From: UBA4660 sp034408895
GTDB taxonomy: Bacteria; Bacteroidota; Bacteroidia; Flavobacteriales_D; Sanyastnellaceae
Reading direction: 5' to 3'
Length of the DNA: 64,000 nucleotides
Assembly (NCBI GenBank): GCA_034408895.1
Contig: JAWXCI010000015.1
Coordinates: 1-64,000, forward strand
Made by a program: the position numbers and the translations under genes. The notes under the pieces are model-generated. The model searched no databases, had not been told where the DNA came from, and saw only the letters and a program-made list of their open reading frames with translations. Of the stretch, positions 52,458 to 61,829 are shown piece by piece (position 1 is the stretch's first letter; each line of letters opens with the position of its first letter).

Positions 52458-54800
52458 ATGATTAAACGATTTCTTTTTCTTTCACCCGTAATTTTTTCAT
52501 CCCTGCTGTGCGCACAAATTCCTGTGGGCCAATGGCGCGACCATCTTCCGTACAGCAAAACCATTGATGTGTGCCTGGGCGAAGGCCATGTGTATGGAGC
52601 TACTGCCACTGCGGTTATTGATGTGAACACCGCGGACAACAGCATGACGCGCATCAACAAGGCAAACATGCTTAGCGATGTGGGAATTTCTGCCATTGAA
52701 TATGATATACAATCGCACACACTGATAGTGGGATTTGATAATGGAAACCTCGACCTTATCACCTCCGGTATTCCTTTAAACCTATCAGACATAAAACGCA
52801 GTAGCCTTATCGGTGATAAGGAAATTTACCATATCCTGCCTTACAGCGGCATGGTTTACCTGGCCTGTGGTTTTGGCATCGTGGTTATTGACATCTTAAA
52901 ACAGGAAGTGGCCGGCACCTACTTCATTGGCGAGGAAGGTGTGCAGGTGAAAGTGCTGGACCTCGATGTGTTCGAAAATCATTTATATGCTACCACTGCG
53001 GACGGAATTCTTTTTGCTGATTTGGATGAGCCGTTTATAGCCAGTTTTGAAGTATGGCAACAGGAAACTGATTTGCCAACCACAACGGGAGAAATCACAG
53101 ACCTTGAATTTTTTGCCGGCACCCGTTTCATTAACGAGGTGGGCGACACTAACAGGCTGTGGAAAAAAAACCCTGGCAACCTTGCCTGGGAAGTGATGCG
53201 TGAAGACACTATTTATGAAGTGCACGATGTGTGGAGCAATTCCACGCGCATGGTATGGGCCGCCCGCAACAATGTGTTGCTGTATGATGCCGAACTGAAT
53301 CTTGTGAATGAAAACCCCTATCACTTTGGCCAGCGGGTAGACTCTCCTGCTGCGGTGGCTGACGAAAATGACGTGTTTTGGTTTGCCAATAACAAATTTG
53401 GATTATGCAGGCACAGCGCCAACGATGGCGATACCAACTACCAGCCTCCCGGACCGGAAATAGCAAGCACACGAAGGCTTGCAGCCTACAACAATAATTT
53501 GTGGATTGCCCACGGTGGTGTTGATGCCTCGAATGGAAACCTGTGGATGGTAACAGGAATTTCATCTTTGGTGGATGAACAGTGGAACATAGTTCCCAAC
53601 CCTGTAGGAATAAACGAAGACTCAGTCACCCGGGATATGATAGATGTAGCCATAGACCCACTTGACAATTCGCATATCTACCTCGGCTCGTGGGAGGAAG
53701 GTTTAATAGAAGTAAAAAACGGGCAGACATCTGTTTTCAATACTGTGAATTGTGACGATACCAATTTAGATTTGGGTTGCGAGTTTCAGAGTCCGGAGTT
53801 CACCTGGTTTTCCGACTTTACGGCTGTGGCCGGTGTAACATTCGATACCGAAGGAATACTTTGGTGCACCAACTCTTTTTCCACAAAACCACTACATGCC
53901 CGCGATCGCAGCGGTAATTTTTATGCGTTTGATTTTGCACCCGCCATTACGGCAAACGAAAGAGTGGCCGATGTGATGGTAACCTCCACAGGTTATGTGT
54001 GGGCTATCATTACCAATCGCGGTTTATTGGTGCTGAACACTGGCGAAACGCTTGCATCGCAAAGTGATGACACATTTAAAATACTTACAGATGTGGAAGC
54101 AGAAGGGGGCTTGCCGGTGCGCGATGTGCTTTGCATGAAAGAAGACCTGGATGCCGAAGTGTGGGTAGGAACGCTGCAGGGCATCGCTGTGTATTACAAC
54201 CAGGAGTGCCTCTTTACCGATGAACCCTGCGATGCCGAGCAGATACTGATTTCGCAGGATGGCAATATCCAGATTCTTCTTGAAACCGAAGCCATAACTG
54301 CTATAGAAATTGATGGCAGCAACCGCAAATGGGTAGGAACTCAAAACAGCGGTGTCTATCTTTTTAGTGATGATGGACTGCAACAGATCTATCACTTTAC
54401 CGAAGAAAATTCCCCGCTGCTTTCCGAAAATATTTTTGACATTGCAGTAAACCACCTCACCGGTGAAGTGTTTTTCGCCACCGAAAAAGGCATCGTATCA
54501 TTTCTTTCCGATGCCACCAATTTTTATCCCGACATGGAAAGTGTGCGCGTGTTTCCGAATCCAGTGCGCCCGCTGTTCGAAGGAGTTATTTCTATTGATG
54601 GCCTTGCTTACGATACCGATGTGAAAATTACCGATACTGCCGGCAACCTTATTTACACCACCACCAGCCAGGGTGGCCGCGCTACCTGGAATGCAAAAAA
54701 CCTTAGTGGTGAAGATGTGGTGAACGGACTTTACTTCGTGTTTGCCGGAAATGCCCTTACAAAAAATGCGGCTGTGGCCAAGATTGCAGTCGTTAGATAA
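52458..54800 (+). CDS. porZ: PorZ-like beta-propeller protein of the type IX secretion system
   Basis: 780 residues with a signal peptide ending near CAQ. The mature start IPVGQWRDHLPYSKTIDVCLG is characteristic of PorZ. Two beta-propellers made of repeats such as GHVYGATATAVIDVNTADN, NLWMVTGISSLVDEQWNIVPNP and IDGSNRKWVGTQNSGVYLF fill the length. The C-terminal 80 residues (VRVFPNPVRPLFEGV to AAVAKIAVVR) form a T9SS sorting-like domain, as in PorZ. PorZ acts with PorU in attaching anionic LPS to T9SS cargo. Its presence fits the three T9SS cargo genes nearby. Confidence 0.85.
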   Translation: MIKRFLFLSPVIFSSLLCAQIPVGQWRDHLPYSKTIDVCLGEGHVYGATATAVIDVNTADNSMTRINKANMLSDVGISAIEYDIQSHTLIVGFDNGNLDLITSGIPLNLSDIKRSSLIGDKEIYHILPYSGMVYLACGFGIVVIDILKQEVAGTYFIGEEGVQVKVLDLDVFENHLYATTADGILFADLDEPFIASFEVWQQETDLPTTTGEITDLEFFAGTRFINEVGDTNRLWKKNPGNLAWEVMREDTIYEVHDVWSNSTRMVWAARNNVLLYDAELNLVNENPYHFGQRVDSPAAVADENDVFWFANNKFGLCRHSANDGDTNYQPPGPEIASTRRLAAYNNNLWIAHGGVDASNGNLWMVTGISSLVDEQWNIVPNPVGINEDSVTRDMIDVAIDPLDNSHIYLGSWEEGLIEVKNGQTSVFNTVNCDDTNLDLGCEFQSPEFTWFSDFTAVAGVTFDTEGILWCTNSFSTKPLHARDRSGNFYAFDFAPAITANERVADVMVTSTGYVWAIITNRGLLVLNTGETLASQSDDTFKILTDVEAEGGLPVRDVLCMKEDLDAEVWVGTLQGIAVYYNQECLFTDEPCDAEQILISQDGNIQILLETEAITAIEIDGSNRKWVGTQNSGVYLFSDDGLQQIYHFTEENSPLLSENIFDIAVNHLTGEVFFATEKGIVSFLSDATNFYPDMESVRVFPNPVRPLFEGVISIDGLAYDTDVKITDTAGNLIYTTTSQGGRATWNAKNLSGEDVVNGLYFVFAGNALTKNAAVAKIAVVR

Positions 54801-54879
54801 AAAAAGAAGTCGAATTACGTGTGCTGCATATTCGTAACTCGTGGTTCTTAATCTTCAATTCCATCCGGCTCTGAAATTA

Positions 54880-54910
54880 AAAAGCCAACCCTATTTGAGT
54901 TGGCTTTTTT
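54880..54910. terminator. Bidirectional intrinsic terminator between porZ and tRNA-Gln
   Basis: AAAAGCCAAC (54880-54889) pairs with GTTGGCTTTT (54899-54908) with a 9-base loop. T tracts follow on both strands, so it can end porZ transcription rightwards and the tRNA transcript leftwards. Confidence 0.85.
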
Positions 54911-54911
54911 G

Positions 54912-54982
54912 TTGCCCGACCTGGATTCGAACCAAGACAAACAGAACCAAAATCTGTTGTACTACCCTTATACTATCGGGCA
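54912..54982 (-). tRNA. tRNA-Gln (anticodon TTG)
   Basis: The minus strand gives a cloverleaf of 71 bases. The acceptor stem TGCCCGA/TCGGGCA has the U1-A72 pair typical of bacterial tRNA-Gln. The anticodon arm is ACAGA-TTTTGGT-TCTGT with TTG, and the T arm is CTTGG-TTCGAAT-CCAGG. The discriminator A is followed by CA on the DNA. It lies between the shared terminator and the structured repeat region. Confidence 0.95.
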
Positions 54983-55013
54983 AGGGTGCTGATTTTTTAG
55001 CGGGCGCAAATTA

Positions 55014-55142
55014 AACCCAGTTTAGTGCGTAGTACAGCAATGACTTTTATCAATTTTCTATTCTACGCACTTATCTGGGTTAATCCCGACGAAGAAAATC
55101 TTCTCTTCTGCTTTTTGCAAAAGGGTTAGATTTTCTCAGTCG
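55014..55142. repeat. Two adjacent long inverted repeats upstream of the aldehyde dehydrogenase
   Basis: Inverted repeat 1: 55014-55032 pairs with 55063-55081 at 17 of 19 positions, around a 30-base loop. Inverted repeat 2: 55087-55101 pairs with 55128-55142 at 13 of 15 positions; its loop contains the smaller hairpin CTTTTTGCAAAAG. They lie between the tRNA promoter side and the aldehyde dehydrogenase. This may be a structured RNA, a mobile-element remnant or regulatory DNA; nothing matches a family I know. Confidence 0.55.
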
Positions 55143-55243
55143 TTTGGGTTAACGGCATCCAAATCCATTGGGCAAACGGTTTTTTGAAGGGAGAGCAACT
55201 TCACGACAACTCTACTTTTCGACCTCTATTTTTATTATTTCAC

Positions 55244-56689
55244 ATGGAGAAAATCCTCAATTACATCAACGGACAATTGCGTGAGCCGGTTTCCGGTCAA
55301 TGGCTCGACAATGTGAATCCGGCTGTGGGCAAAGTTTATTCCCTCATTGCCGATAGCGATGAGCGCGATGTGCAGCAAGCAGTGGAAGCTGCTGAAATTG
55401 CTTTCCCGATATGGAGCACCACTGCCGCTGAGGAACGCTCCCGCATCATGGTTCGCATGGCAGACCTGATTGCGCAAAATCTTGAAAAACTTGCATTGGC
55501 TGAAACAATTGACAATGGCAAGGCCATTACTCTTTCCCGCACCATTGATATACCGCGGGCTGAAAGCAATATGCGGTTTTTCGGCACTGCCATTATGCAC
55601 TGGAGCAGCGAAGCGCACGTGATGGAAGACAAAGCCATCAACTACACCAACCGCAAACCCATTGGGGTAGTGGGTTGTATTTCTCCGTGGAATCTTCCGC
55701 TCTATCTCTTCACCTGGAAAATTGCACCCGCCCTTGCCGCAGGAAACTGCGTGGTTGCAAAACCATCGGAAATAACACCCATTACCGCTTTCTTGTTTTC
55801 GCAATTGTGCATGGAAGCGGGCTTGCCTCCGGGTGTGCTCAACATTGTACACGGGCTGGGGCCAAAAGCGGGGGAAGCCATAATCCGCCATCCTAAAATC
55901 AAAGCCATTTCATTTACGGGAGGGACAAAAACAGGAGAACACATTGCGCGCATTGCCGGCCCGATGTTCAAAAAACTGTCGCTGGAACTGGGGGGCAAAA
56001 ACCCCAACATCGTTTTCGCGGATTGCGATTTTGAGAAAATGATGCGCAACACCATTCGCTCTTCGTTTGCTAATCAGGGACAGATATGCCTCTGCGGTTC
56101 GCGCATATTGGTGGAGAGAAGTCTTGAAAAAAAATTCACCGAAGTTTTCGTAGAAATTGTTTCGGGCATGAAGGTGGGCGCTCCCCTGGATGAGAAGACC
56201 AAGTCGGGGGCTATGGTGGGCGAGGCACACATGAACAAAGTGCTTGAATACATCGAACTCGCCCGGCAGGAAGGTGGAAAAATTCTTTGCGGTGGAAACC
56301 GGGTCCATCTCGATGGAGAAAACAGCGGAGGCTATTATATACAGCCAACAGTTATTTCCGGCCTCGGCCCAAATTGCCGAACCAATACAGAAGAAATTTT
56401 CGGGCCTGTGGTTACCGTTCAATCTTTCGAAACGGAAGAGGAAGCACTACAACTGGCCAATGCCACGGAATATGGTTTGGCTTGTTCACTTTGGACAAGC
56501 GACCTCAACCGCGCACATCGCATGGCAGCGAAAATCGAGAGCGGAATTGTGTGGGTGAATTGCTGGCTGCTGCGCGACCTGCGCACTCCCTTTGGGGGCG
56601 TGAAAAATTCTGGTATTGGACGAGAAGGTGGCTGGGAAGCCTTGCGGATTTTTACTGAAGCGCAAAATGTGTGTGTGGATTTGAGTTGA
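55244..56689 (+). CDS. Aldehyde dehydrogenase, 2-aminomuconic semialdehyde dehydrogenase-like
   Basis: 481 residues from the ATG at 55244 (MEKILNYINGQL). NAD-binding and catalytic residues are present: the Asn in ISPWNLPLYLF, SFTGGTKTG, the general base Glu in LSLELGGKNPNIVF and the nucleophile Cys in NQGQICLCGSRI. The motif WLLRDLRTPFGGVKNSG is characteristic of aminomuconate/hydroxymuconate semialdehyde dehydrogenases in kynurenine or aromatic breakdown. Other pathway genes are absent from the window, so the substrate is inferred from family only. TACTTTTC at 55213 may be the promoter. Confidence 0.88.
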   Translation: MEKILNYINGQLREPVSGQWLDNVNPAVGKVYSLIADSDERDVQQAVEAAEIAFPIWSTTAAEERSRIMVRMADLIAQNLEKLALAETIDNGKAITLSRTIDIPRAESNMRFFGTAIMHWSSEAHVMEDKAINYTNRKPIGVVGCISPWNLPLYLFTWKIAPALAAGNCVVAKPSEITPITAFLFSQLCMEAGLPPGVLNIVHGLGPKAGEAIIRHPKIKAISFTGGTKTGEHIARIAGPMFKKLSLELGGKNPNIVFADCDFEKMMRNTIRSSFANQGQICLCGSRILVERSLEKKFTEVFVEIVSGMKVGAPLDEKTKSGAMVGEAHMNKVLEYIELARQEGGKILCGGNRVHLDGENSGGYYIQPTVISGLGPNCRTNTEEIFGPVVTVQSFETEEEALQLANATEYGLACSLWTSDLNRAHRMAAKIESGIVWVNCWLLRDLRTPFGGVKNSGIGREGGWEALRIFTEAQNVCVDLS

Positions 56690-56694
56690 AATTC

Positions 56695-57222
56695 TCACGC
56701 CCCGGCAGAAATGATTACCGTTGTGCTCGCCACGTTTTCCTTCGCAATGTCTTTGATGGTGAATACGCCCAGGATAAATAACATGAGCAACTCATAGTCT
56801 GGAATTTTGGTGTCACCCAATTTGTAAACGACCTGTGGTCTCCATTTTTTTGTGTCGAGGCGGTAATGTAAAATTTCGGTGCCATCTTGTTTCTGGTATA
56901 CAATATTGACCAGTAAGTTGTTCTTGATGACAACGCGATACATGTTGCCTCCGGCAAATTGAATATCAGAAGAGGTTCTCCAGAAATTAGTCTGCGCTGA
57001 CAGCACTTCTTCCTTCGCACTGTTCTCTACCGTCAGTTTGGGCATCCAATAACCCGAAGATGCAATGCGATAAGTCTCACTCTGCCATTGGAACGTGGCT
57101 CCATTTCTGAACGATTTTTCTTTAAATTCAAGAATTTTTTCATCGGCCAGCACCAGGGAGTAAGTATTCCCCTTGAATTGCCATTGCGGTAGTTGCACAA
57201 GAATGTTTTGAAATGTTATCAT
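56695..57222 (-). CDS. Hypothetical protein
   Basis: 175 residues, no signal peptide, mostly beta strand (LVQLPQWQFKGNTYSLVLADEKILEFKEKSF, RLDTKKWRPQVVYKLGDTKIPDYE). A short hydrophobic stretch (LLMLFILGVFTI) lies near residue 148. The family is not recognised; the beta-rich core is reminiscent of tubby-like folds but this is a guess. The broken TraB-like gene ends 17 bases upstream on the same strand. Confidence 0.6.
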   Translation of the reverse strand: MITFQNILVQLPQWQFKGNTYSLVLADEKILEFKEKSFRNGATFQWQSETYRIASSGYWMPKLTVENSAKEEVLSAQTNFWRTSSDIQFAGGNMYRVVIKNNLLVNIVYQKQDGTEILHYRLDTKKWRPQVVYKLGDTKIPDYELLMLFILGVFTIKDIAKENVASTTVIISAGA

Positions 57223-57239
57223 GAATACGTGGTGATGGG

Positions 57240-58082
57240 TTAGAATGAAATAGGCTTTACTGTAAATCCTTTATCGCGGAGTTGTTGCACGAGGCCTTCT
57301 TCGCCCGAAAGGTGTAAGGCACCCACCGCAACAAATACCGGTTGCTTCTTCATAAGGGGTTGAAGTTGTTGTATCCAACGGTCGTTACGATCCTCCAGCA
57401 ATACCTCAATTTCTTCCTCGGTGAACGATCATCATCATACATCATTTCTGCAATCGATTCGAGGTTCTGATTGCGGTAGGCCTCATTAAGTTGAAGCATC
57501 ATGGCCGACATTTCTACTTTGCGGTTTATAAGGTCTAGTAATTCGGTTTGCCTTTCGAGCGAGTATAGGCCATAGAGGACTTCAATTTGAGTCTCAATGG
57601 TTTCAAGGCCCATCACCGTTTTGTTTTGTGCTGCACCGAGAGACTGGAAGTACATATCCATAGAGACAGAACCCTCTGGCATAGGAAAATTTTGTTGTTG
57701 GAAAAAGGATGAGATTGTCAACTCCACTGTCATCGGGTTCATGTTATTAAACATGCTAAGGTCGTAACCCGTAAGTTCCTTCATCCACACTGCGGTGCTA
57801 TCGTACATCCTTCGGAAGCAGTTTGTCCAATGTGGTTTCAGTCATCATGGATGCAGCCATCATTTTTGGAACCATGGTGCTGTCCATCACCATTTCACCG
57901 GCCACTGTTTTGCATGTTTTAAATTTTTCAAGGATGATGGGGTTAGCATCAATGAACTCATTGCCCATTAAATGGAAGGTTCCAAACAAGTACGATGGTT
58001 GTTCGAGATTTTTCCCGGTCACTTCCCAAAAGATGGCGTGGCTGTTTGATGTGTTTTCGTTTTGTGCCGAAACAGTGTGCAC
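57240..58082 (-). pseudogene. TraB/GumN family protein, broken by at least two frameshifts
   Basis: The N-terminal part (57798-58082) has the family motif LFGTFHLMGNEFIDAN. A frameshift near 57807 (restored by one added base between GGA and ATG) leads into the middle segment MYDSTAVWMKELTGYDLSMF. A second frameshift near 57428 (one added base, GAT-xCG-TTC) recovers the conserved C terminus FTEEEIEVLLEDRNDRW, QPVFVAVGALHLSGEEGLVQQL, ending at 57240. The signal-peptide-like frame ahead of HTVSAQ carries a TAG just before the GTG at 58082. TraB/GumN proteins are probable membrane-associated hydrolases. Multiple lesions favour real decay over a single error. Confidence 0.75.
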
Positions 58083-58203
58083 AAGCTATACTGACAGCTC
58101 GGTGATGATTTTTTTTGCGATTTACATTTTTGATTGTTGTTTTGAAGTTTGAGCTATATTTCGCAACGTGTTTTAAATCATTACACGGATTGATAAAAAA
58201 AAT

Positions 58204-58824
58204 TCAATTTTCGTCCAATTGATGAATAACATCCTGCAGGCGGGTGATGTGCCGTCCATAAAGTTTGTTCAGGTACCAGGACAGCAACTTGTCGGAAACA
58301 ACTATGAAAATCAAGGTGGTGGCAATGAGCGCTGCAATGATCAAGGGTCGCTGGAGAAAATGAAAGATGGTATCGCCCATGGTGAATCTACCGCCCACCA
58401 CCATACCCCAAACAAACGAAACGGGAATAAGAATCCGGTAGGCAAGGCGGTAGTGTTTAAGGTAAAGACTAAGACGTTTATGCAATGCAGTGATTTCAGA
58501 TTTTACGTCACCGGAATAAAGTTGCACAGTGCGCAATTGTTTCAACTGGCCTTGGTAATACCAGCCAAAGAAAACACACATTACCAATACGAAGCTGGCC
58601 AGAATTTTCATGTCGGTTCGGGGCGCGAAACCGGCAAACGGAATGGCCACAACAAAACAAGCAATAGTGACCACGTACTCGAACAACAGGCTTTTTCTAA
58701 GTGCTGTGAGTAGATCCTTGGTCCGGTGTTGCATAACATTTTGCAATTCTTCACCGCTCAGCTTTCGGCTGTTCTCCGGCTGTGCGTTCTGCTGCCATAT
58801 TTTTTTCAATTCATCTAGTTCCAT
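58204..58824 (-). CDS. Membrane protein downstream of an ECF sigma factor
   Basis: 206 residues from the ATG at 58824 (MELDELKKIWQQN). The N-terminal soluble part of about 35 residues is followed by four membrane helices (about 45-65, 75-92, 130-148, 160-182) and a short cytoplasmic tail. It begins two bases after the sigma-factor stop, so it is co-transcribed and may serve as its membrane anti-sigma or co-regulator; no zinc-binding anti-sigma motif is visible. Confidence 0.75.
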   Translation of the reverse strand: MELDELKKIWQQNAQPENSRKLSGEELQNVMQHRTKDLLTALRKSLLFEYVVTIACFVVAIPFAGFAPRTDMKILASFVLVMCVFFGWYYQGQLKQLRTVQLYSGDVKSEITALHKRLSLYLKHYRLAYRILIPVSFVWGMVVGGRFTMGDTIFHFLQRPLIIAALIATTLIFIVVSDKLLSWYLNKLYGRHITRLQDVIHQLDEN

Positions 58825-58826
58825 GT

Positions 58827-59318
58827 TCAACGCTCCATCAGTTGATTGATTTTGTCGCGAATGCGCGACATCTTTACTCTAGTATTGTTTGTCGTTATAC
58901 CCATCACTTTTGAAATCTCTTCGTAATCCATTCCATCCAGATACATGAGTATGAAGGCGCGATCCACTTCATCTAATTTTTGGATGGCGCCATTAAGTTG
59001 TTGGAATTGTTCCTCGATATTGTTTTCGTCTTCGGCCATGTGATGATGGCGCTCTGAAAGTTCCGCTGTAGGAATTTTGGAAGTTGACTTCCGCAGTCCG
59101 GAGATGGCTGTGTTCAGCGCTACACGATACATCCATGTTGTCATCTTCGACTCTCCACGGAAGGTGGGAAATGCCTTCCACAGGTTCAATGAAATTTCTT
59201 GAAAAAGATCCTGGCGGTCATCGGCATTATGCGCATAGCACCTGCACACTTTGTGCACAAGGCCTTGGTGCGATGCCAGCAGTTGAACAAACGCAGTTTC
59301 ACTTCTATCAGAATCCAT
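58827..59318 (-). CDS. RNA polymerase sigma factor, ECF subfamily
   Basis: 163 residues. Sigma region 2 has DRQDLFQEISLNLWKAFPTFRG and MTTWMYRVALNTAISGLRK; region 4 has MDYEEISKVMGITTNNTRVKMSRIRDKI. Linked by two bases to the membrane protein gene. The 275 bases upstream to 59593 hold no convincing gene. Confidence 0.93.
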   Translation of the reverse strand: MDSDRSETAFVQLLASHQGLVHKVCRCYAHNADDRQDLFQEISLNLWKAFPTFRGESKMTTWMYRVALNTAISGLRKSTSKIPTAELSERHHHMAEDENNIEEQFQQLNGAIQKLDEVDRAFILMYLDGMDYEEISKVMGITTNNTRVKMSRIRDKINQLMER

Positions 59319-59593
59319 CCTGAAATGTTTGTCGCGCGAAAGTGGAAATCATTACAGGACTGAAGAACTTCTCGCCATATATGATTGCAAGTATATCAGA
59401 CACGAAGTTCCGAAAAGAATACTAAAGTGGCTCGCGCAGACGGTGACAACGCACGAAGAAATAATTGTGAAGTTGTTTCAATCACTCCCCATACAAACCA
59501 ATGAACTCCATTATATCCGGGTGAAGGCGTTTTTTCAGTTACTCAAAACTATTTCATTTCGGGCTTAACACTTTTGCCCTTTGCATTTTGATT

Positions 59594-60709
59594 TCAGATA
59601 CCCATCTTTTTTCTGATGTCTTTCGGCAGCGCATCCTTGTGTACCACAATGCCTATAGTCTTCATGCGGAAGTAAGCCTGCGAAACTTGCTGGTAACCAT
59701 TCCATGCATTGCCGGTTCCCCAGGAGTTTTTGGTGGTATAATAAACTGTACCATTCTGGTCTTTCGCCTTTCCGGTAATGTGCATCAGGTGATCGTCAGT
59801 GGTTTGAAATGAATCGAATCCATACTGGCGCATGGGCTGGTCCACATTTTTTTCCGATACCATTTTCTTGTACAAATCTTCTTTGGCTGTATCGTCTGTT
59901 GGAAAAACAGCAATGCCGTTCTTGAATGAAAATCCCTTTTCACTCACATCGGCATCCCAAGCCACGGTGTATCCATTTTCAATGGCATGGTCAGCAATCT
60001 TTTGCAAGTCATCAAGCGGCACGTTGTAAAAATTTCCCTTCGCCCAGTTGTCCGGCACCTCCAGCACGAATTGCGAATAGAAAGGGTGGTGCGAAAAAGA
60101 AGTGATGCTAACATAATCATCTGCCTTAATTCCCATTGCATCTCGAAACGATGCAGGAGTGTATTGTTTTCCGGCATATTCAAATTTGGAAGGAGCCACT
60201 CCAAGGTATTCATCGAGGATGGCGTCCACTGCTTTGCGCCATTCGTTGTTCTGCTCGTTCAGTTTTTTGTCGAGAACAGTCTTCACAATGCTCTCCAGCA
60301 TAATGTCGAGCAGGCCGTGGTCATGGTTTGTCTTGCCTGAATCCAGCCCGGTGTAAGCGGGTTCGGGTACCATACCGTAGTCGTGCACGGTATTCAGCAC
60401 ATCATGCATCAAACCACCCGGGCCAAATTGTTGTTTGCCCTGGAAGCGCACGTAGCTCTCGGTTTTGCGCGGATACATCATGCGCACATTGTACATCTCG
60501 CTCAGGTCCACTGGTGCATTTCCCTTGCGTATAATTTCCGATTCAAGAAATGAAATGGTGGCGAAACTCCAGCAGGTGCCACTGGCACTCTGGTCTTCGG
60601 TAGCCGTCACATCAAGGTTTTTTACCTGTGTGAATTGGTAGGGAGAATCCTGCGTGAAGGACGGAATAGCGAACGAAGCCGCAAAGGCAAGAACAATAAT
60701 TTTTTTCAT
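59594..60709 (-). CDS. Secreted C1 family peptidase (bleomycin hydrolase/aminopeptidase C-like)
   Basis: 371 residues with a signal peptide ending near SFTQ. The catalytic Cys is in QSASGTCWSFATISFLESE (about 48), His in DDHLMHITG, and Asn in TKNSWGTGN, all intact. This is the exported form of the bleomycin hydrolase family; substrate is likely peptides in the periplasm or outside. It is divergent from ddl. Confidence 0.92.
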   Translation of the reverse strand: MKKIIVLAFAASFAIPSFTQDSPYQFTQVKNLDVTATEDQSASGTCWSFATISFLESEIIRKGNAPVDLSEMYNVRMMYPRKTESYVRFQGKQQFGPGGLMHDVLNTVHDYGMVPEPAYTGLDSGKTNHDHGLLDIMLESIVKTVLDKKLNEQNNEWRKAVDAILDEYLGVAPSKFEYAGKQYTPASFRDAMGIKADDYVSITSFSHHPFYSQFVLEVPDNWAKGNFYNVPLDDLQKIADHAIENGYTVAWDADVSEKGFSFKNGIAVFPTDDTAKEDLYKKMVSEKNVDQPMRQYGFDSFQTTDDHLMHITGKAKDQNGTVYYTTKNSWGTGNAWNGYQQVSQAYFRMKTIGIVVHKDALPKDIRKKMGI

Positions 60710-60859
60710 CGTCTGTTTTTATTTTGAAACGCAATGATAGCAGTCAGGGGCAATTGTTTTAACCCTGATGTGTTCAAAGGCTTCACGGTTCTTCCATCGG
60801 AATTGCCCACCACATCTTTTTTTTGATGCGACAGAAAATTCAAACTCAAATCCTGAAAG

Positions 60860-61825
60860 ATGAAAAGAATTGCAGTGGTATGTGGTGGTTATAGTGGCGA
60901 GTCCGTGGTTTCCATGCGCAGTGCCGCCATGGTGATGAACAACATTGACCGCTCGAAGTACGAACCGGTGAAGGTGGTTGTACTGCACGAGCGCTGGTTT
61001 GCCGAAGCGGATGGAAAAGAATTGGATGTGGACAAGAATGATTTCTCATTCACATTGAACAGGAAGAAAATTCTGTTCGATGGTGTGTTCATGATTATCC
61101 ATGGCACACCCGGCGAAGATGGTTTGATGCAAGGTTATTTCGAGATGCTCAACATTCCGCATACCACAGGAGGAGTGTTCAACATGTCGCTCACGTTCAA
61201 CAAAAAGGCTACAACACGAACACTTGCATCGCTTGGATTTACTGTGGCAAAATCAACAGTGTTGAAAAAATTTGAACCGTACTCCTCATCATTCATCGGG
61301 CAGATTGTGGGGCTGCCCTGTTTTGTAAAACCCAATTGTGGTGGTTCAAGCATCGGCACTTCACGCGTGAACAAGGTGGAAGAACTACATCTGGCCGTTG
61401 ACAAGGCATTTCGCGAAGACGAAGAAGTGATTATTGAAGAATTTATTTCCGGAACGGAAGTGACCTGCGGAGTGATTGTCATCAGCGGGAAACCCACTGC
61501 ACTGCCCATTACCGAAATTGTTTCCAAAAAAGAATTCTTCGACTTCGAAGCAAAGTACGAGGGCGCTTCAGAGGAAATAACACCGGCAAGAATTTCAGAA
61601 CAGCTTACTTCAAGGGTGCAGCAGATTGCAGAAGACATCTACAACAAACTCGACTGCCGCGGAATGATTCGCATAGACTTTCTGCTGCCCGGTTCTGAAC
61701 CCTATGTGGTGGAGGTAAATACAGTTCCCGGGTTTTCCGAAGCATCCATCATTCCACAACAGGCAGAGGTTTATGGCATGAGTAAGAAAGAACTGGTAAG
61801 CGCGGTGATTGAGAGTTGTTTTTGA
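60860..61825 (+). CDS. ddl: D-alanine--D-alanine ligase
   Basis: Makes the D-Ala-D-Ala of peptidoglycan precursors. 321 residues; ATP-grasp fold. N-terminal GGYSGESVVSMRSA, central PCFVKPNCGGSSIGTSRV, and C-terminal MIRIDFLLPGSEPYVVEVNTVPGFSEASIIPQQAEVYG contain the expected Mg- and substrate-binding residues. It ends four bases before the convergent toxin gene. Confidence 0.96.
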   Translation: MKRIAVVCGGYSGESVVSMRSAAMVMNNIDRSKYEPVKVVVLHERWFAEADGKELDVDKNDFSFTLNRKKILFDGVFMIIHGTPGEDGLMQGYFEMLNIPHTTGGVFNMSLTFNKKATTRTLASLGFTVAKSTVLKKFEPYSSSFIGQIVGLPCFVKPNCGGSSIGTSRVNKVEELHLAVDKAFREDEEVIIEEFISGTEVTCGVIVISGKPTALPITEIVSKKEFFDFEAKYEGASEEITPARISEQLTSRVQQIAEDIYNKLDCRGMIRIDFLLPGSEPYVVEVNTVPGFSEASIIPQQAEVYGMSKKELVSAVIESCF

Positions 61826-61829
61826 TCGC

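Noticed and set aside
54912..54982. tRNA-Gln with a shortened 6-bp acceptor stem
   Set aside because: Including the preceding T gives a normal 7-bp stem with the U1-A72 pair known for tRNA-Gln.
55014..55142. Integron attC site
   Set aside because: The arms lack the RYYYAAC/GTTRRRY core sites and there is no integrase.
59329..59568. 79-codon plus-strand ORF upstream of the sigma factor
   Set aside because: TTG-started, no signal or domain, and within the leader of the sigma gene; too weak to report.
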